A stretch of 64,000 nucleotides of DNA. Source: Sphingomonas arvum. Lineage in GTDB: Bacteria; Pseudomonadota; Alphaproteobacteria; Sphingomonadales; Sphingomonadaceae. Of this stretch, positions 53,588 through 63,133 are shown in pieces. Position 1 is the stretch's first letter, and each line of letters starts with the position of its first letter. The stretch spans positions 310,001 through 374,000 of the forward strand of contig NZ_JAPDOB010000002.1 in assembly GCF_026013565.1 (NCBI RefSeq), written 5' to 3'. The notes below the pieces were generated by a model that was given only the letters and a program-made list of their open reading frames with translations, was not told the DNA's origin and did not search any database. The position numbers were made by a program, and so were the translations under genes.

Positions 53588-56308
53588 GTGACGCTCCCGC
53601 TACCTGCCCTTCACGCGACCCACGCCGGAATCTGGCTCGCCGGACCCGATGGCGTGCGCGAGGCAAGCCGGGGCGAGGCGATCGGGCGAGCGGCGGAAAC
53701 GCCGCACATCCTGCTGAACGCGCCGCTGGTCGGGCAGCGGCTCGGCTATGGCGAGGTCAGCGGACTGGACCTGCTTGAGCTGTTCGCGTTCATATACCCG
53801 GCGCGCTTTGCCGTGCCGACAGTAGCGGGCATGGCGCGGGCGGTCGGGCTGGAGCCACCGCATGACGATGCGAGCGGCGCCGCGCTGCTGCCGCGCATCG
53901 CCGAGGCCTTGCTGGCCACGCTGACTGACCCGCAATGGTCCGCGCGGGAAGGCGCATGGACGGTGAACGCGACCCTGCACCGGCTGGGCTGGCCGTGGGC
54001 GGCGCTCGTCGGACAGCGGCTGCCCCGGCCGGAACGGGCCGAGCGGATGCTGTTTTCCCGGCTGCCACAATGGGAGGAGAGCGCCGACCGGCCGCCGCCG
54101 CGCACCCTCAACATCCCGCCAGCCGCAGCGGTGGATCGGCTGGAAGAACTCACGGGTGCTAACGCCGAGCAGCGGGACGGCCAGCGCGCCTTCGCCGCCG
54201 CCGCCACCCACGTCTTCGGGCCCCGCGAGCGAAAGGACGCGCCCAACCTGCTGCTGGCCGAGGCGGGAACGGGCATCGGCAAGACGCTCGGCTACCTCGC
54301 GCCCGCATCGCTGTGGGCAAGCCAGGCGGGCGGGGCAGTGTGGGTGTCGACCTACACCAAGGCGCTGCAGCGGCAGCTTGATGCGGAAGCCAAGCGGCTG
54401 TTCCCCGACCCGAGCGAGCGGCGGAGCAAGGTGGTCGTCCGCAAGGGCCGCGAGAATTATCTGTGCTTGCTCAACCTGGAAGATGCGCTGCAGGGCGCCT
54501 TTTCCGGCCGTGCGGCGGTGCTGGCCCAGCTGGTCGGGCGCTGGGCCGCCTACAGCCGCGACGGCGACATGGTTGGCGGCGACCTGCCCGGCTGGCTGCC
54601 GAGCCTCTTCCGGCGCGCCGGCGCCACCGCGCTGACCGACCGGCGGGGCGAGTGCGTTTACGCCGGCTGTCCGCACTATCGTCGCTGCTTCATTGAGCGG
54701 GCCGAGCGAGCGAGCCGCGACGCCGACCTAGTGATAGCTAACCATGCGCTGGTGATGGTGGCCGCAGCGCGGGGCCGGCTGGCGCGTCCGCCCGAACGGA
54801 TCCTGTTCGACGAGGGCCATCACCTGTTCGACGCCGCGGACTCGACCTTCGCGGTGGCGCTGACGGGGCAGGAGGCGATCGAGCTCCGGCGCTGGATCGT
54901 CGGGCCGGAGAAGAGCTCGCGCGGCCGGCGGCGGGGCCTCGCGGCGCGGCTGATGGACGTCTGTTCCTATGACGAACCCGGTGCGGAGGCGCTCGACGCG
55001 GCGGTCGAGGCAGCTCGGCTGCTGCCCAGCGACGGTTGGCTTGGGCGGGTCGTCGAGGGCGCGCCGTTCGGGCCACTGGAAGCCTTGCTGAGCCAGGTGC
55101 GCGGGACGGTGCTGGCGCGGGCTCGGGCGCAGGACGCCGGCTACGGGCTGGAAACCGAACTGGCCGAGCCGGATGGCGATCTGGTCGAGGCCGCGGCGAC
55201 GGCGCTGGAAGCGCTGGAAGCGCTGCAGCGGCCGCTAGCGGCGCTCGGCCGCCGCCTGGAGGCGGTGCTGGAGGATGCGCCGGACTGGCTCGATTCGGCA
55301 GCACGGGCGCGGGTCGAAGGCGCGATCGCCGGACTTACCTGGCGCGGGCAGGCGCTGACTGCCTGGATGCAGTTGCTGGCCCGGATCGGTGGCCCGGCCG
55401 ATCCGGACTTCGTTGACTGGCTGGCGCTCGACCGAGTGGAGGGCCGCGAGTTCGACATCGGCCTGCACCGGCGCTGGCTCGACCCGACGCGGCCGCTCGC
55501 CCAGGCCGTTTTGGGCCCGGCACAGGGCGTGCTAGTCACCTCCGCCACCCTGCGCGGCGGCGGCGGCGACTGGGCCGCGGCCGAAGCGCGGACCGGAGCG
55601 CTGCACTTACCGGCCGAGCCGAAGCGGTTCGAGGCGCGAAGTCCGTTCGACTATGCCACCCAGTCCGAGGTGCTGATCGTCACCGACGTCAAGCAAGGTG
55701 ATTTGCCCGCGCTGGCCGGCGCCTATGCGCGGCTGATCGAAGCATCGGGCGGCGGGACGCTTGGCCTGTTCACCGCCATTCAGCGGCTGAAGGCGGTGCA
55801 TGCCCGGATTGCCGATCGGCTTGCCCGGGTCGGCCTGCCGCTGCTCGCCCAGCATGTCGATCCGATCGACACCGGTACGCTGGTGGACATTTTCCGCGAC
55901 GATCCGCGGGCCAGCCTGCTCGGCACGGACGCCCTGCGCGACGGGGTGGACGTGCCGGGCGAGTCGCTGCGCCTGGTGGTGATGGAGCGTATTCCATGGC
56001 CGCGGCCGACGGTGCTGCACGCCGCGCGGCGGCTGGCGGGCGGCGGCTCGGCCTATGACGACCGGGTGATCAAGGCCAAGCTGGCGCAGGCCTTCGGCCG
56101 GCTGATCCGGCGCGAGGGCGACCGCGGCACTTTCGTGATCCTGTCGGCGGCTTGCCCGTCGCGGCTGCTGACCGCCTTTCCGCCCGGCGTCGCGGTGCGG
56201 CGGGTCGGGCTGGCGGAGGCGATCGCGCGGGTGGCCGAGCGCTCAGTCGTCGAGGGCGCGCTTCAGCCGCTCGCGAATGCGGCGGAGGTCGGCGCCGGAG
56301 ACGTCTGA
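53588..56308 (+). CDS. DinG/XPD-type ATP-dependent DNA helicase
   Basis: This 906-residue superfamily 2 helicase has Walker A LLAEAGTGIGKTLGYL, four probable iron-sulfur cysteines (one in ENYLCLLN, three in GECVYAGCPHYRRC), a DEGH box (ILFDEGHHLF) and C-terminal motifs V/VI (LLGTDALRDGVDVPG, QAFGRLIRREGDRG). DinG-type enzymes unwind forked DNA and R-loops 5' to 3'. It starts at GTG 53588. Its last 66 bases overlap the convergent MerR gene in antisense. Confidence 0.92.
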   Translation: MTLPLPALHATHAGIWLAGPDGVREASRGEAIGRAAETPHILLNAPLVGQRLGYGEVSGLDLLELFAFIYPARFAVPTVAGMARAVGLEPPHDDASGAALLPRIAEALLATLTDPQWSAREGAWTVNATLHRLGWPWAALVGQRLPRPERAERMLFSRLPQWEESADRPPPRTLNIPPAAAVDRLEELTGANAEQRDGQRAFAAAATHVFGPRERKDAPNLLLAEAGTGIGKTLGYLAPASLWASQAGGAVWVSTYTKALQRQLDAEAKRLFPDPSERRSKVVVRKGRENYLCLLNLEDALQGAFSGRAAVLAQLVGRWAAYSRDGDMVGGDLPGWLPSLFRRAGATALTDRRGECVYAGCPHYRRCFIERAERASRDADLVIANHALVMVAAARGRLARPPERILFDEGHHLFDAADSTFAVALTGQEAIELRRWIVGPEKSSRGRRRGLAARLMDVCSYDEPGAEALDAAVEAARLLPSDGWLGRVVEGAPFGPLEALLSQVRGTVLARARAQDAGYGLETELAEPDGDLVEAAATALEALEALQRPLAALGRRLEAVLEDAPDWLDSAARARVEGAIAGLTWRGQALTAWMQLLARIGGPADPDFVDWLALDRVEGREFDIGLHRRWLDPTRPLAQAVLGPAQGVLVTSATLRGGGGDWAAAEARTGALHLPAEPKRFEARSPFDYATQSEVLIVTDVKQGDLPALAGAYARLIEASGGGTLGLFTAIQRLKAVHARIADRLARVGLPLLAQHVDPIDTGTLVDIFRDDPRASLLGTDALRDGVDVPGESLRLVVMERIPWPRPTVLHAARRLAGGGSAYDDRVIKAKLAQAFGRLIRREGDRGTFVILSAACPSRLLTAFPPGVAVRRVGLAEAIARVAERSVVEGALQPLANAAEVGAGDV

Positions 56309-56599
56309 AGTCGGCTCCTCCAGCAACGGTGTCTCGGCCTGACCGACGCCGTCCAGCCGTCCCTCGCGAAGCAGCTTTTGCACGCCGCGCACGGTGTAGC
56401 CGTCCTTGGCCAGCAGCTGGTGGATGCGTCGGGCCAGCGCCACGTCGGCCGGCCGATAATAACGGCGATTGCCCGCGCGCTGGAGCGGTTTCAGCGGGAA
56501 CTTGGTTTCCCAATAGCGCAGGATGTGCTGGGCGACGCCCAGTTCGTCCGACAGTTCGCCGATCGTCCGGAACGCGCCATCTGCCTTCAGTCCGGCCAT
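56243..56599 (-). CDS. MerR family transcriptional regulator
   Basis: The 118-residue protein has the MerR winged helix: FRTIGELSDELGVAQHILRYWETKFPLKPLQRAGNRRYY, then RRIHQLLAKDGYTVRGVQKLLRE. No C-terminal effector domain or metal-binding Cys is seen, so it is a short MerR protein of the kind conserved next to ihfA in alphaproteobacteria. ATG 56599 starts the DNA-binding domain. It is the last gene of the rpmF operon and overlaps the helicase gene tail. Confidence 0.9.
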   Translation of the reverse strand: MAGLKADGAFRTIGELSDELGVAQHILRYWETKFPLKPLQRAGNRRYYRPADVALARRIHQLLAKDGYTVRGVQKLLREGRLDGVGQAETPLLEEPTSDVSGADLRRIRERLKRALDD

Positions 56600-56613
56600 G
56601 GCGCCCCCATCTC

Positions 56614-56952
56614 TCAGTCGTCGCGCGCGATTCGGTCGCGCATCAGCTGGCTGGCGCGGAAGGTCATCACCCGCCGGGGCGCAATGGGGACCTCGACGCC
56701 GGTCTTGGGATTGCGCCCGACCCGCTCGCCCTTGTCGCGCAAGATGAAGCTGCCGAAGCCGGAAATCTTGACGTTCTCGCCCTGCGACAGCGCCGCACAC
56801 ATATGGTGCAGCAGGCGTTCGACCATGCTGGCCGACTCGGCGCGGCTGAGGCCCAGCTCGCGATGGACGACGTCGCTCAGGTCAGCGCGCGTCAGCGTGC
56901 TGCCGTGCATTTCCTTGGTTGGCCCGCCACGGGCAACACCGGCATCTGCCAT
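56614..56952 (-). CDS. ihfA: Integration host factor subunit alpha
   Basis: The 112-residue protein has the HU/IHF fold: [32 protein letters not shown], then [30 protein letters not shown] with the DNA-contacting arm and the Pro near its tip. IHF bends DNA at specific sites in replication, transcription and recombination. A Gly-rich N-terminal extension precedes the domain; ATG 56952 has GGAG 8 bases upstream, though ATG 56910 is possible. It is 14 bases upstream of the MerR gene. Confidence 0.93.
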   Translation of the reverse strand: MADAGVARGGPTKEMHGSTLTRADLSDVVHRELGLSRAESASMVERLLHHMCAALSQGENVKISGFGSFILRDKGERVGRNPKTGVEVPIAPRRVMTFRASQLMRDRIARDD

Positions 56953-57052
56953 CGCGACTACTCCGCCCCCCTTGCCGTAAATCGAGTTCGTTACGCTACC
57001 TGAAACGATCTACGTCGGCAATTCACACAAACAGCACATTTAAGCTGAAAAA

Positions 57053-58015
57053 TCAAAAGCGGACGGCGGCAGCGCCCCACGTAAAGCCACCACCCATCGC
57101 TTCCAGCACGACACAATCCCCAGGCTTGATTCGCCCGTCCTGCACCGCGACATCCAGCGCCAGCGGAACGGACGCCGCCGACGTGTTGGCGTGACGGTCG
57201 ACCGTCAGTACGACCCGTTCCGGGCTGAGGCCAAGCTTGCGCGCCGTAGCGTCGATGATCCGGGCATTAGCCTGGTGCGGCACGACCCAGTCCACGTCGG
57301 CGACGGTGAGCCCGGCGGCCGTCAGCACCTCGCCGAGCACGTCGGCCAGGTTGACCACGGCGTGACGGAACACCTCGCGGCCTTTCATGCGCAGCTTGCC
57401 GACGGTACCGGTGGTGGAAGGTCCGCCGTCGACATAAAGCATTTCGTTGTGGCGACCGTCGGCGTGCAGCCGGGTCGCGAGGATACCCCGCTCGCCGCCA
57501 TCCTGTGCCTCGAGCACCACCGCTCCGGCGCCATCGCCGAACAGGACGCAGGTCGTGCGATCCTCCCAGTCGAGGATACGGCTGAACGTCTCCGCCCCGA
57601 TCACCAGCGCGCGATTGGCGTTGCCGGCGCGGACCATCGCGTCTGCAACGGACAGGGCGTAAAGAAAGCCGGTGCAGACCGCATGGACGTCGAACGCGAT
57701 GGCATCGCCAATGCCGAGCAGCGCCTGGACCTTGGTTGCGGACGACGGAAACGTCTGGTCGGGCGTGGCGGTGGCCAGCACGATGAGGTCGATGTCGCTG
57801 GCCTGCAGGCCAGCGTGAGACAGCGCCTTGCGGCAGGCGTCAGTGGCGAGCGTCGCCGTGGTCTCGCCTTCGCCGGCGATGTAGCGCGCACGGATGCCGG
57901 TGCGCTCGACGATCCACTCGTCGGTCGTGTCGACCTGGGCGGCGAGCTCCGCATTATCGACCCGCCGCTTGGGCAGGGCCGAACCGACCCCTTTGATAAC
58001 CGCACGCCGGGTCAC
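57053..58015 (-). CDS. fabH: Beta-ketoacyl-ACP synthase III
   Basis: FabH condenses acetyl-CoA with malonyl-ACP to start fatty acid synthesis. The 320-residue enzyme has the catalytic Cys in [12 protein letters not shown], the His in [12 protein letters not shown] and the Asn in [15 protein letters not shown], forming the C-H-N triad. It starts at GTG 58015, overlapping the plsX stop by 4 bases (GTGA). Length is typical. Cotranscribed with plsX and rpmF. Confidence 0.97.
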   Translation of the reverse strand: MTRRAVIKGVGSALPKRRVDNAELAAQVDTTDEWIVERTGIRARYIAGEGETTATLATDACRKALSHAGLQASDIDLIVLATATPDQTFPSSATKVQALLGIGDAIAFDVHAVCTGFLYALSVADAMVRAGNANRALVIGAETFSRILDWEDRTTCVLFGDGAGAVVLEAQDGGERGILATRLHADGRHNEMLYVDGGPSTTGTVGKLRMKGREVFRHAVVNLADVLGEVLTAAGLTVADVDWVVPHQANARIIDATARKLGLSPERVVLTVDRHANTSAASVPLALDVAVQDGRIKPGDCVVLEAMGGGFTWGAAAVRF

Positions 58016-59061
58016 TTGGCGGCCTCGCTGCCGTTGAAGGCATGAGCGCGAAAGTTGTCGAGGTCCTCTCCAACTTGCCGCGCGAGGTCGTTGCGGACCA
58101 TGCGGGCGGCGACGTTGATCGCGTTGCAGATGCCCTTGGGCGTAGCGCCGCCGTGGCTCTTCACCACCAGGCCGTTCAAACCGAGGAAGACGGCGCCATT
58201 GTGGTTGTTCGGGTCGAGATGAACCTTGAGCATGTGCAGCGCCGGCTTGCTGAGCGCGAACCCGGCTTTCGATCGCAGCGACGAAGTGAAAGCGCGGCGC
58301 AGCAGGTCGGTGACGAAGCGGGCGGTGCCCTCCGCCGTCTTCAAGGCGATGTTGCCGGAGAAACCGTCGGTCACCACCACGTCCACCTTACCGCGCGATA
58401 GCTGGTCGCCTTCGGTGAAGCCATCGAACTGCAGCGGGAGGTAGCTGGCTTCGCGCAGCATGGCGGCCGCTTCCTTCAGCTCGTCGGTGCCCTTCAGCTC
58501 CTCGGTGCCGATGTTGAGCAACTTCACCCGCGGCTTCTTCAGCCCCAGGACGGTCCGGGCATAAGCCGCGCCCATCACGGCGAACTGGACCAGGTTCTGA
58601 GCGTCGCACTCGGTATTGGCGCCGAGGTCCAGCATCACGCAGTCGTGCTCGCCAAGCGTCGGCAGCAAGGCGGTGAGGGCCGGCCGGTCGATCCCAGGCA
58701 TGGTGCGCAGCGCCAGCTTGGCGATGGCCATCAGCGCGCCGGTGTTGCCGGCCGACAGCGCGGCGTCGGCACGGCCGTCCTTCACGGCGGCGATCGCCAT
58801 GCCCATGGAGGTAGTGCGCGCCCGGCGCAGCGCCTGGCTGGGCTTCTCGTCGCCCTTGATGGCGTCGGGAGCATGGAGCAGCTCGACCGAGCCGGCGGGA
58901 AAGACGTGCTTGTCCAGCTCGGCGCCGACCAGCGCCTCGTCGCCGATGACCAGGAACCGTAGCGACGGGTCGGCCTTCAGCGCGCGCGCCATGCCGCCCA
59001 GCATCGCTGCCGGACCAGAGTCGCCGCCCATGCCGTCAATGGCGATTCGCGGCGCGGCCAA
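58012..59061 (-). CDS. plsX: Phosphate acyltransferase PlsX
   Basis: PlsX makes acyl-phosphate from acyl-ACP for phospholipid synthesis. The 349-residue product has the family N-terminus [20 protein letters not shown] and segments [38 protein letters not shown] ([14 protein letters not shown]) and [13 protein letters not shown]. It starts at TTG 59061, supported by AGGAGA 6 bases upstream; the frame upstream lacks family sequence. It lies between rpmF and fabH, the conserved order. Confidence 0.96.
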   Translation of the reverse strand: MAAPRIAIDGMGGDSGPAAMLGGMARALKADPSLRFLVIGDEALVGAELDKHVFPAGSVELLHAPDAIKGDEKPSQALRRARTTSMGMAIAAVKDGRADAALSAGNTGALMAIAKLALRTMPGIDRPALTALLPTLGEHDCVMLDLGANTECDAQNLVQFAVMGAAYARTVLGLKKPRVKLLNIGTEELKGTDELKEAAAMLREASYLPLQFDGFTEGDQLSRGKVDVVVTDGFSGNIALKTAEGTARFVTDLLRRAFTSSLRSKAGFALSKPALHMLKVHLDPNNHNGAVFLGLNGLVVKSHGGATPKGICNAINVAARMVRNDLARQVGEDLDNFRAHAFNGSEAAK

Positions 59062-59067
59062 CTGCTC

Positions 59068-59073
59068 TCTCCT
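59068..59073 (-). promoter_or_regulatory. Ribosome binding site deciding the plsX TTG start
   Basis: AGGAGA on the minus strand, 6 bases before TTG 59061. Confidence 0.7.
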
Positions 59074-59105
59074 GTCCGAAGCGCGGGTCACGGGACCCAC
59101 TTGGC

Positions 59106-59285
59106 TTAGGCTTCGGTCGAGACGATCTCGCGGCCGTTATAGTGGCCGCAGGCGTTGCACAGGTTGTGCGGCAGCTTCAGCTCACCGCAGTTCGGGCACT
59201 CCTGGAAGGAGGCCGGCGACAGCGCATGGTGGCTGCGGCGCATGTTGCGCTTCGAGGGCGAGGTTTTTCTCTTGGGAACGGCCAT
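59106..59285 (-). CDS. rpmF: 50S ribosomal protein L32
   Basis: The 59-residue protein is [20 protein letters not shown] at the start and carries the C-x2-C...C-x2-C zinc ribbon (ECPNCG, NLCNACG). It is a structural part of the large ribosomal subunit. It is the first gene of the rpmF-plsX-fabH-ihfA-merR operon. The frame extends upstream, but only this start gives L32. Confidence 0.98.
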   Translation of the reverse strand: MAVPKRKTSPSKRNMRRSHHALSPASFQECPNCGELKLPHNLCNACGHYNGREIVSTEA

Positions 59286-59385
59286 GCGGCACCTGTCTAC
59301 GTTTGCAAAAAAGAATGCGACGAACATCGCCGGTTCCGGCGGGTAGAACCCGCGGCGGCGAACGGTCGTCGCGAACAGTGGGCGC

Positions 59386-59413
59386 CTATAGCGGAAAGTC
59401 CCGGCGAAGCAAG
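59386..59413 (-). promoter_or_regulatory. Candidate promoter of the rpmF-plsX-fabH-ihfA-merR operon
   Basis: On the minus strand CTTGCT (59408-59413) and CTATAG (59386-59391) are separated by 16 bases, close to the alphaproteobacterial CTTGAC/CTATAT housekeeping consensus. It lies about 100 bases before rpmF. The rest of 59286-59416 is a GC-rich leader. Confidence 0.45.
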
Positions 59414-59416
59414 CCG

Positions 59417-60100
59417 CTAGGGTTGATGCGCGGCACCGGCCAGCACCCGGTCGCCGACAAAGGGGTTCGATGCCCGCTCCCGAGCAAAAGTCGAGGGCGG
59501 GCCGTGGCCGGGCAGGAACACCGTTTCGCCACCCATCGGCCACAGCTCGCGCACGATGGCGTCGAGGAGGTCCTGGTGGTTGCTCATCGGAAAATCGGTG
59601 CGGCCGATCGAGCCAGCAAACAGCACGTCGCCGACGATGGCAAGGCTCGACGGCGCATGGTGGAAGACCACATGTCCCGGAGTGTGGCCGGGGCAATGAT
59701 GGACTGACAGCTCCAATTCGCCGACGGTGACGGTATCGCCCTGGACCAGCCAGCGGTTCGGCTCGAACGTCCTCGCCTCAATCCCGTAGTTGCGCCCGTC
59801 CTCTTCCAGCCGGGCGATCCAGAAGCGGTCCTGCTCCTCTGGACCCTCGATCGGCACGCTCAACTCCTCGGCCAGCATCCCGGCCTGCCCGCAATGGTCG
59901 ATGTGGCCGTGGGTCAGCAAGATCTTCTCGACCGTGACGCCCGTCTGCGCGATTGCGGCACGTAACTTCGGCAGGTCGCCGCCAGGGTCGACCAGCGCCG
60001 CCTTCATGGTGGCAGTGCACCATAGCAGGGTGCAGTTCTGCTGCAGGGGCGTGACCGGGATGATCGCGGCCTTGAGCGGCGGCTCGGGGGAGTGGGACAT
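59417..60100 (-). CDS. MBL-fold metallo-hydrolase (glyoxalase II-like)
   Basis: The 227-residue hydrolase has the metallo-beta-lactamase signature [14 protein letters not shown] (HxHxDH), [15 protein letters not shown] and ATP-independent metal ligands in [15 protein letters not shown]. Relatives cleave glutathione thioesters or similar substrates. It follows the M19 dipeptidase on the same strand after 9 bases, so it is probably cotranscribed. Confidence 0.87.
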   Translation of the reverse strand: MSHSPEPPLKAAIIPVTPLQQNCTLLWCTATMKAALVDPGGDLPKLRAAIAQTGVTVEKILLTHGHIDHCGQAGMLAEELSVPIEGPEEQDRFWIARLEEDGRNYGIEARTFEPNRWLVQGDTVTVGELELSVHHCPGHTPGHVVFHHAPSSLAIVGDVLFAGSIGRTDFPMSNHQDLLDAIVRELWPMGGETVFLPGHGPPSTFARERASNPFVGDRVLAGAAHQP

Positions 60101-60109
60101 TGGGCCGCT

Positions 60110-61369
60110 CTAGGGACGGCTTGCCGCACCCTCAAGCGTGGCCATCGACGGCGGCTGGTCCCGCATCGCCCGGGCGGTCGCCTCGGCGCCGCGCAGCGCC
60201 CGCAGCACGTTGCCGCCGGCTAGCTTGGCAAGATCGCGATCGCTCCAGCCGCGGCGGATCAGCTCGGCAAACAGCTGCGGATAGGCATCGACGCCGGTCA
60301 TGCCGTCTGGCCCATAGGGGATGCCGTCGAGGTCGGCGCCGATCCCGACATGATCGTGGCCGGCGACGCGAGCGACATGGTCGATGTGGTCGGCGAGGGT
60401 CGCTACGGTGGTCGCCGGGCGCGGGTGGGTCGCTTCCCACGCCTTCACCCCGGCCTCCACCACGGCCTGGTTGCCCTTGTTCAGCGCCTTCAACCGCGCC
60501 TGGACCGCCAGTCCCTCGGCCTGCCATTCGAGCACCTGTTGGTTGATGAAAGGCGGCACCCAGTTGACCATCATCACGCCGCCGTTCGCCGGCAACAGGC
60601 GAAGCACGTCGTCCGGCACGTTGCGCGGATGGCTGTTCAGCGCCCGAGCGGAGGAGTGGGAGAAGATAACAGGCGCCCTGGAGGCGGCGATCGCCTGGCG
60701 CATCACGTCCGCCGACACGTGGCTGAGGTCGATGAGCATGCCGAGGCGATTCATCTCGCCGACGACCTGCAGCCCGAACGGCGACAGGCCATGCCACTTC
60801 GGCTCGTCGGTCGCGCTGTCGGCCCATTCGGTGGTCTGATTGTGAGTCAGTGTCATGTAGCGCGCACCCGCGTCGTAGAAGAGGCGCAGCGCCGCCAGGC
60901 TGCCACCGATCTGGCGTCCGCCCTCGATGCCGATCAGCGAGGCGACCTTGCCTTGGCGGTGGATGCGAACCACGTCGTCGGCGGTGGACGCCGGCGCGAG
61001 GTCGTTGGGGTAGCCGCGGATCAGCCGGTGGACGGTGTCGATCTGCTCCACCGTCTGCCGAATTGCCTCGTCGCCCTTGATCTCGCCGTCGATGTAGACC
61101 GACCAGAATTGCCCGCCGACCCGACCAGCGCGGAGCCGCGCCATGTCGGTCATTAGCGGATGGGCGCGAGCTGCGGTGCCGCTGGCCAAGCCTGACACGT
61201 CCAGCTTGTAGTTCTCGCGCAATTGCTCGGGCAGGTCGTTATGCCCGTCGATCAGCGGGGTAGCGCGGAGCACGCGATCGATGCGGCGAGCGACGGCCGG
61301 GTCGATCGGCCCAGCTGTGGCGGCAGGGGTGAGCAGGGCAGCGGCGGTGAGGGCGAGGATGAAGCGCAT
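60110..61369 (-). CDS. M19 family membrane dipeptidase
   Basis: The 419-residue zinc dipeptidase has a signal peptide (MRFILALTAAALLTPAATA), the first metal pair in LIDGHNDLPEQLREN (H-x-D), a catalytic-domain EGG, YMTLTHNQTTEWADSATD, LIDLSHVSADVMRQAI and IFSHSSARALNSHPRN. It acts on dipeptides, including D-amino-acid-containing ones, in the periplasm. ATG 61369 starts the signal peptide; a longer frame runs into pabB. Divergent from pabB-pabC with 45 bases between. Confidence 0.94.
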   Translation of the reverse strand: MRFILALTAAALLTPAATAGPIDPAVARRIDRVLRATPLIDGHNDLPEQLRENYKLDVSGLASGTAARAHPLMTDMARLRAGRVGGQFWSVYIDGEIKGDEAIRQTVEQIDTVHRLIRGYPNDLAPASTADDVVRIHRQGKVASLIGIEGGRQIGGSLAALRLFYDAGARYMTLTHNQTTEWADSATDEPKWHGLSPFGLQVVGEMNRLGMLIDLSHVSADVMRQAIAASRAPVIFSHSSARALNSHPRNVPDDVLRLLPANGGVMMVNWVPPFINQQVLEWQAEGLAVQARLKALNKGNQAVVEAGVKAWEATHPRPATTVATLADHIDHVARVAGHDHVGIGADLDGIPYGPDGMTGVDAYPQLFAELIRRGWSDRDLAKLAGGNVLRALRGAEATARAMRDQPPSMATLEGAASRP

Positions 61370-61414
61370 GCCGCAACCTTTACGGGCGGCAAACGAGCGG
61401 TCAAACGCCGCCGC

Positions 61415-63133
61415 GTGACCGAGCCCTTCCTGCTGTTCGACGATGCCCGGCCCGGTGGCACCCTGGCGCGCCTGTACCAGGGGCCGCGGCGGATCATTGC
61501 CGCCCGGCAGATGGACGAGGTGCAGCCCTGCCTCGCCGAGTTGCAGGCGGCAGTGCGCGGCGGAGCGCATGCGGCGGGGTTCCTGGCGTACGAGGCTGGA
61601 TATGCGCTTGACCCAACGCTGGCGGCGGCAGCGCGCCAGGGTGACGGGCCGCTGCTGTGGTTCGGGCTCTTCGATGGGTTCGAGCAGGGCTCGGGATTGG
61701 CTTGGTTGCCCGACCCGGACGGCGCGTTCGCGGCTCCGCCCACGCCCCGCCTTGCGCCCGGCGATTATCTCGCCGCGGCGGCGCGGGTGCGCGAGCATCT
61801 GTTCGCCGGCGACTTCTACCAGGCTAATCTCACCTTCGGTTGCGACGTCGCGGTCGCCGGCGACCCCTTCGCTCTCTACGCCCGGCTGCGCTCGGCCAGC
61901 CGCGCCGGATGGGGGGGAGTCGTGCGGCATGGTGGCGGCTGGCTGTTGTCGCTCAGCCCCGAGCAGTTCTTCACCCTGCGCTCGGGGCTGATCGAAGCCC
62001 GCCCGATGAAGGGCACGGCGCCGCTGTCCGCCCCGCCGGAAGCACTGAGCGAGGACGAGAAGAGCCGGGCCGAGAACTTGATGATCGTCGACCTGCTGCG
62101 CAACGACCTGGCGCGGGTCGCGGAGCCGGGCAGCGTCGCAGTGCCGGAGCTGTTCGCGGTCGAGACCTATCCGACGCTGCGCCAGATGGTCAGCCGGGTG
62201 ACCGCACGACTTCGGCCCGGCCTCGATGCGGTGGACGTGCTGCGCACCATCTTCCCCTGCGGCTCCGTCACTGGTGCGCCCAAGATCGCGGCCATGCTGG
62301 CCCTGCGCGAGCTCGAGCCGGAGCCGCGCGGCGCCTACACCGGCGCCATGGGTTGGATCGAACCCGGCGGCGACGCGGCGTTCAACGTGCTCATCCGGAC
62401 GCTGGCCATCGAGGACGATCGCACGATCGCGCGGCTCGGGCTCGGCTCGGGGCTTGTGGTCGACTCGCGGGCAGGCGATGAGTGGGCCGAGTGCCTCGCC
62501 AAGGGAGCTTTCGTGATCGCCGCCCAGCCCGGGATCGACCTCATCGAGACCATGCGGTTCGACCCGCACGAGGGCATCGTCGAGCTTGACCGGCACCTCC
62601 GCCGGCTGGGCGAGGCTGCAGGCGCACTGAGCTTCCAGTTCGACCGGCACGCTGCCCGCAACGAGCTGCAGGCCGCGACCTTTCGGCGGACCACCGCCGG
62701 GATCGTCCGGCTGCTCTTGGCGCCGACCGGCGTCATGGCGGTCGAGGTGCGGCGCCTCGAGCCCGCCGCTGATCTGCCAGTGCGGGTCAGCCTTTGCTCG
62801 TTACCGGTAGCGCCGAGCGATTTCCGGCTGCGGTTCAAGACCACCGACCGAGGCTTCTACGACCGTGCGCGGGCCGAAGGCGGCGCGTTCGAGACGCTGT
62901 TCGTGGATGGCGACGGCTGCCTGACCGAAGGCACGTTCAGCAACATCTTCGTCGAGCGCGGCGACAAGTTGCTTACTCCGCCGCTCGGCCGCGGGCTGCT
63001 GCCGGGCGTGCTGCGCGCGAAGTTGATCGACGAGGGCCGGGCGGAGGAGATGGACCTCCGGCCGGAAGACCTCGGCGATGGATTCTACGTCGGCAACATG
63101 GTGCGCGGACTGCTGCCGGCGCGGCTCGCCTAG
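61415..63133 (+). CDS. Fused aminodeoxychorismate synthase I (PabB) and lyase (PabC)
   Basis: The 572-residue protein joins two steps of p-aminobenzoate synthesis. Residues about 1-370 are PabB (FYQANLTFGCDV, ARPMKGTAPL, ENLMIVDLLRNDLARV, TIFPCGSVTGAPKIAAM). Residues about 375-572 are a PabC-like class IV aminotransferase (LIETMRFDPHEGIVELDRHLRRL, PLP lysine in RFKTTDRGFYDRA, DGCLTEGTFSNIF). GTG 61415 is the start nearest the family N-terminus. The stop is shared as CTAG with convergent pdeM. PabA is not in the window. Confidence 0.92.
   Translation: MTEPFLLFDDARPGGTLARLYQGPRRIIAARQMDEVQPCLAELQAAVRGGAHAAGFLAYEAGYALDPTLAAAARQGDGPLLWFGLFDGFEQGSGLAWLPDPDGAFAAPPTPRLAPGDYLAAAARVREHLFAGDFYQANLTFGCDVAVAGDPFALYARLRSASRAGWGGVVRHGGGWLLSLSPEQFFTLRSGLIEARPMKGTAPLSAPPEALSEDEKSRAENLMIVDLLRNDLARVAEPGSVAVPELFAVETYPTLRQMVSRVTARLRPGLDAVDVLRTIFPCGSVTGAPKIAAMLALRELEPEPRGAYTGAMGWIEPGGDAAFNVLIRTLAIEDDRTIARLGLGSGLVVDSRAGDEWAECLAKGAFVIAAQPGIDLIETMRFDPHEGIVELDRHLRRLGEAAGALSFQFDRHAARNELQAATFRRTTAGIVRLLLAPTGVMAVEVRRLEPAADLPVRVSLCSLPVAPSDFRLRFKTTDRGFYDRARAEGGAFETLFVDGDGCLTEGTFSNIFVERGDKLLTPPLGRGLLPGVLRAKLIDEGRAEEMDLRPEDLGDGFYVGNMVRGLLPARLA

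Noticed and set aside
61370-62650. Upstream extension of the M19 dipeptidase to a longer start
   Set aside because: The extension is antisense to pabB. The signal peptide at 61369 is the natural N-terminus.
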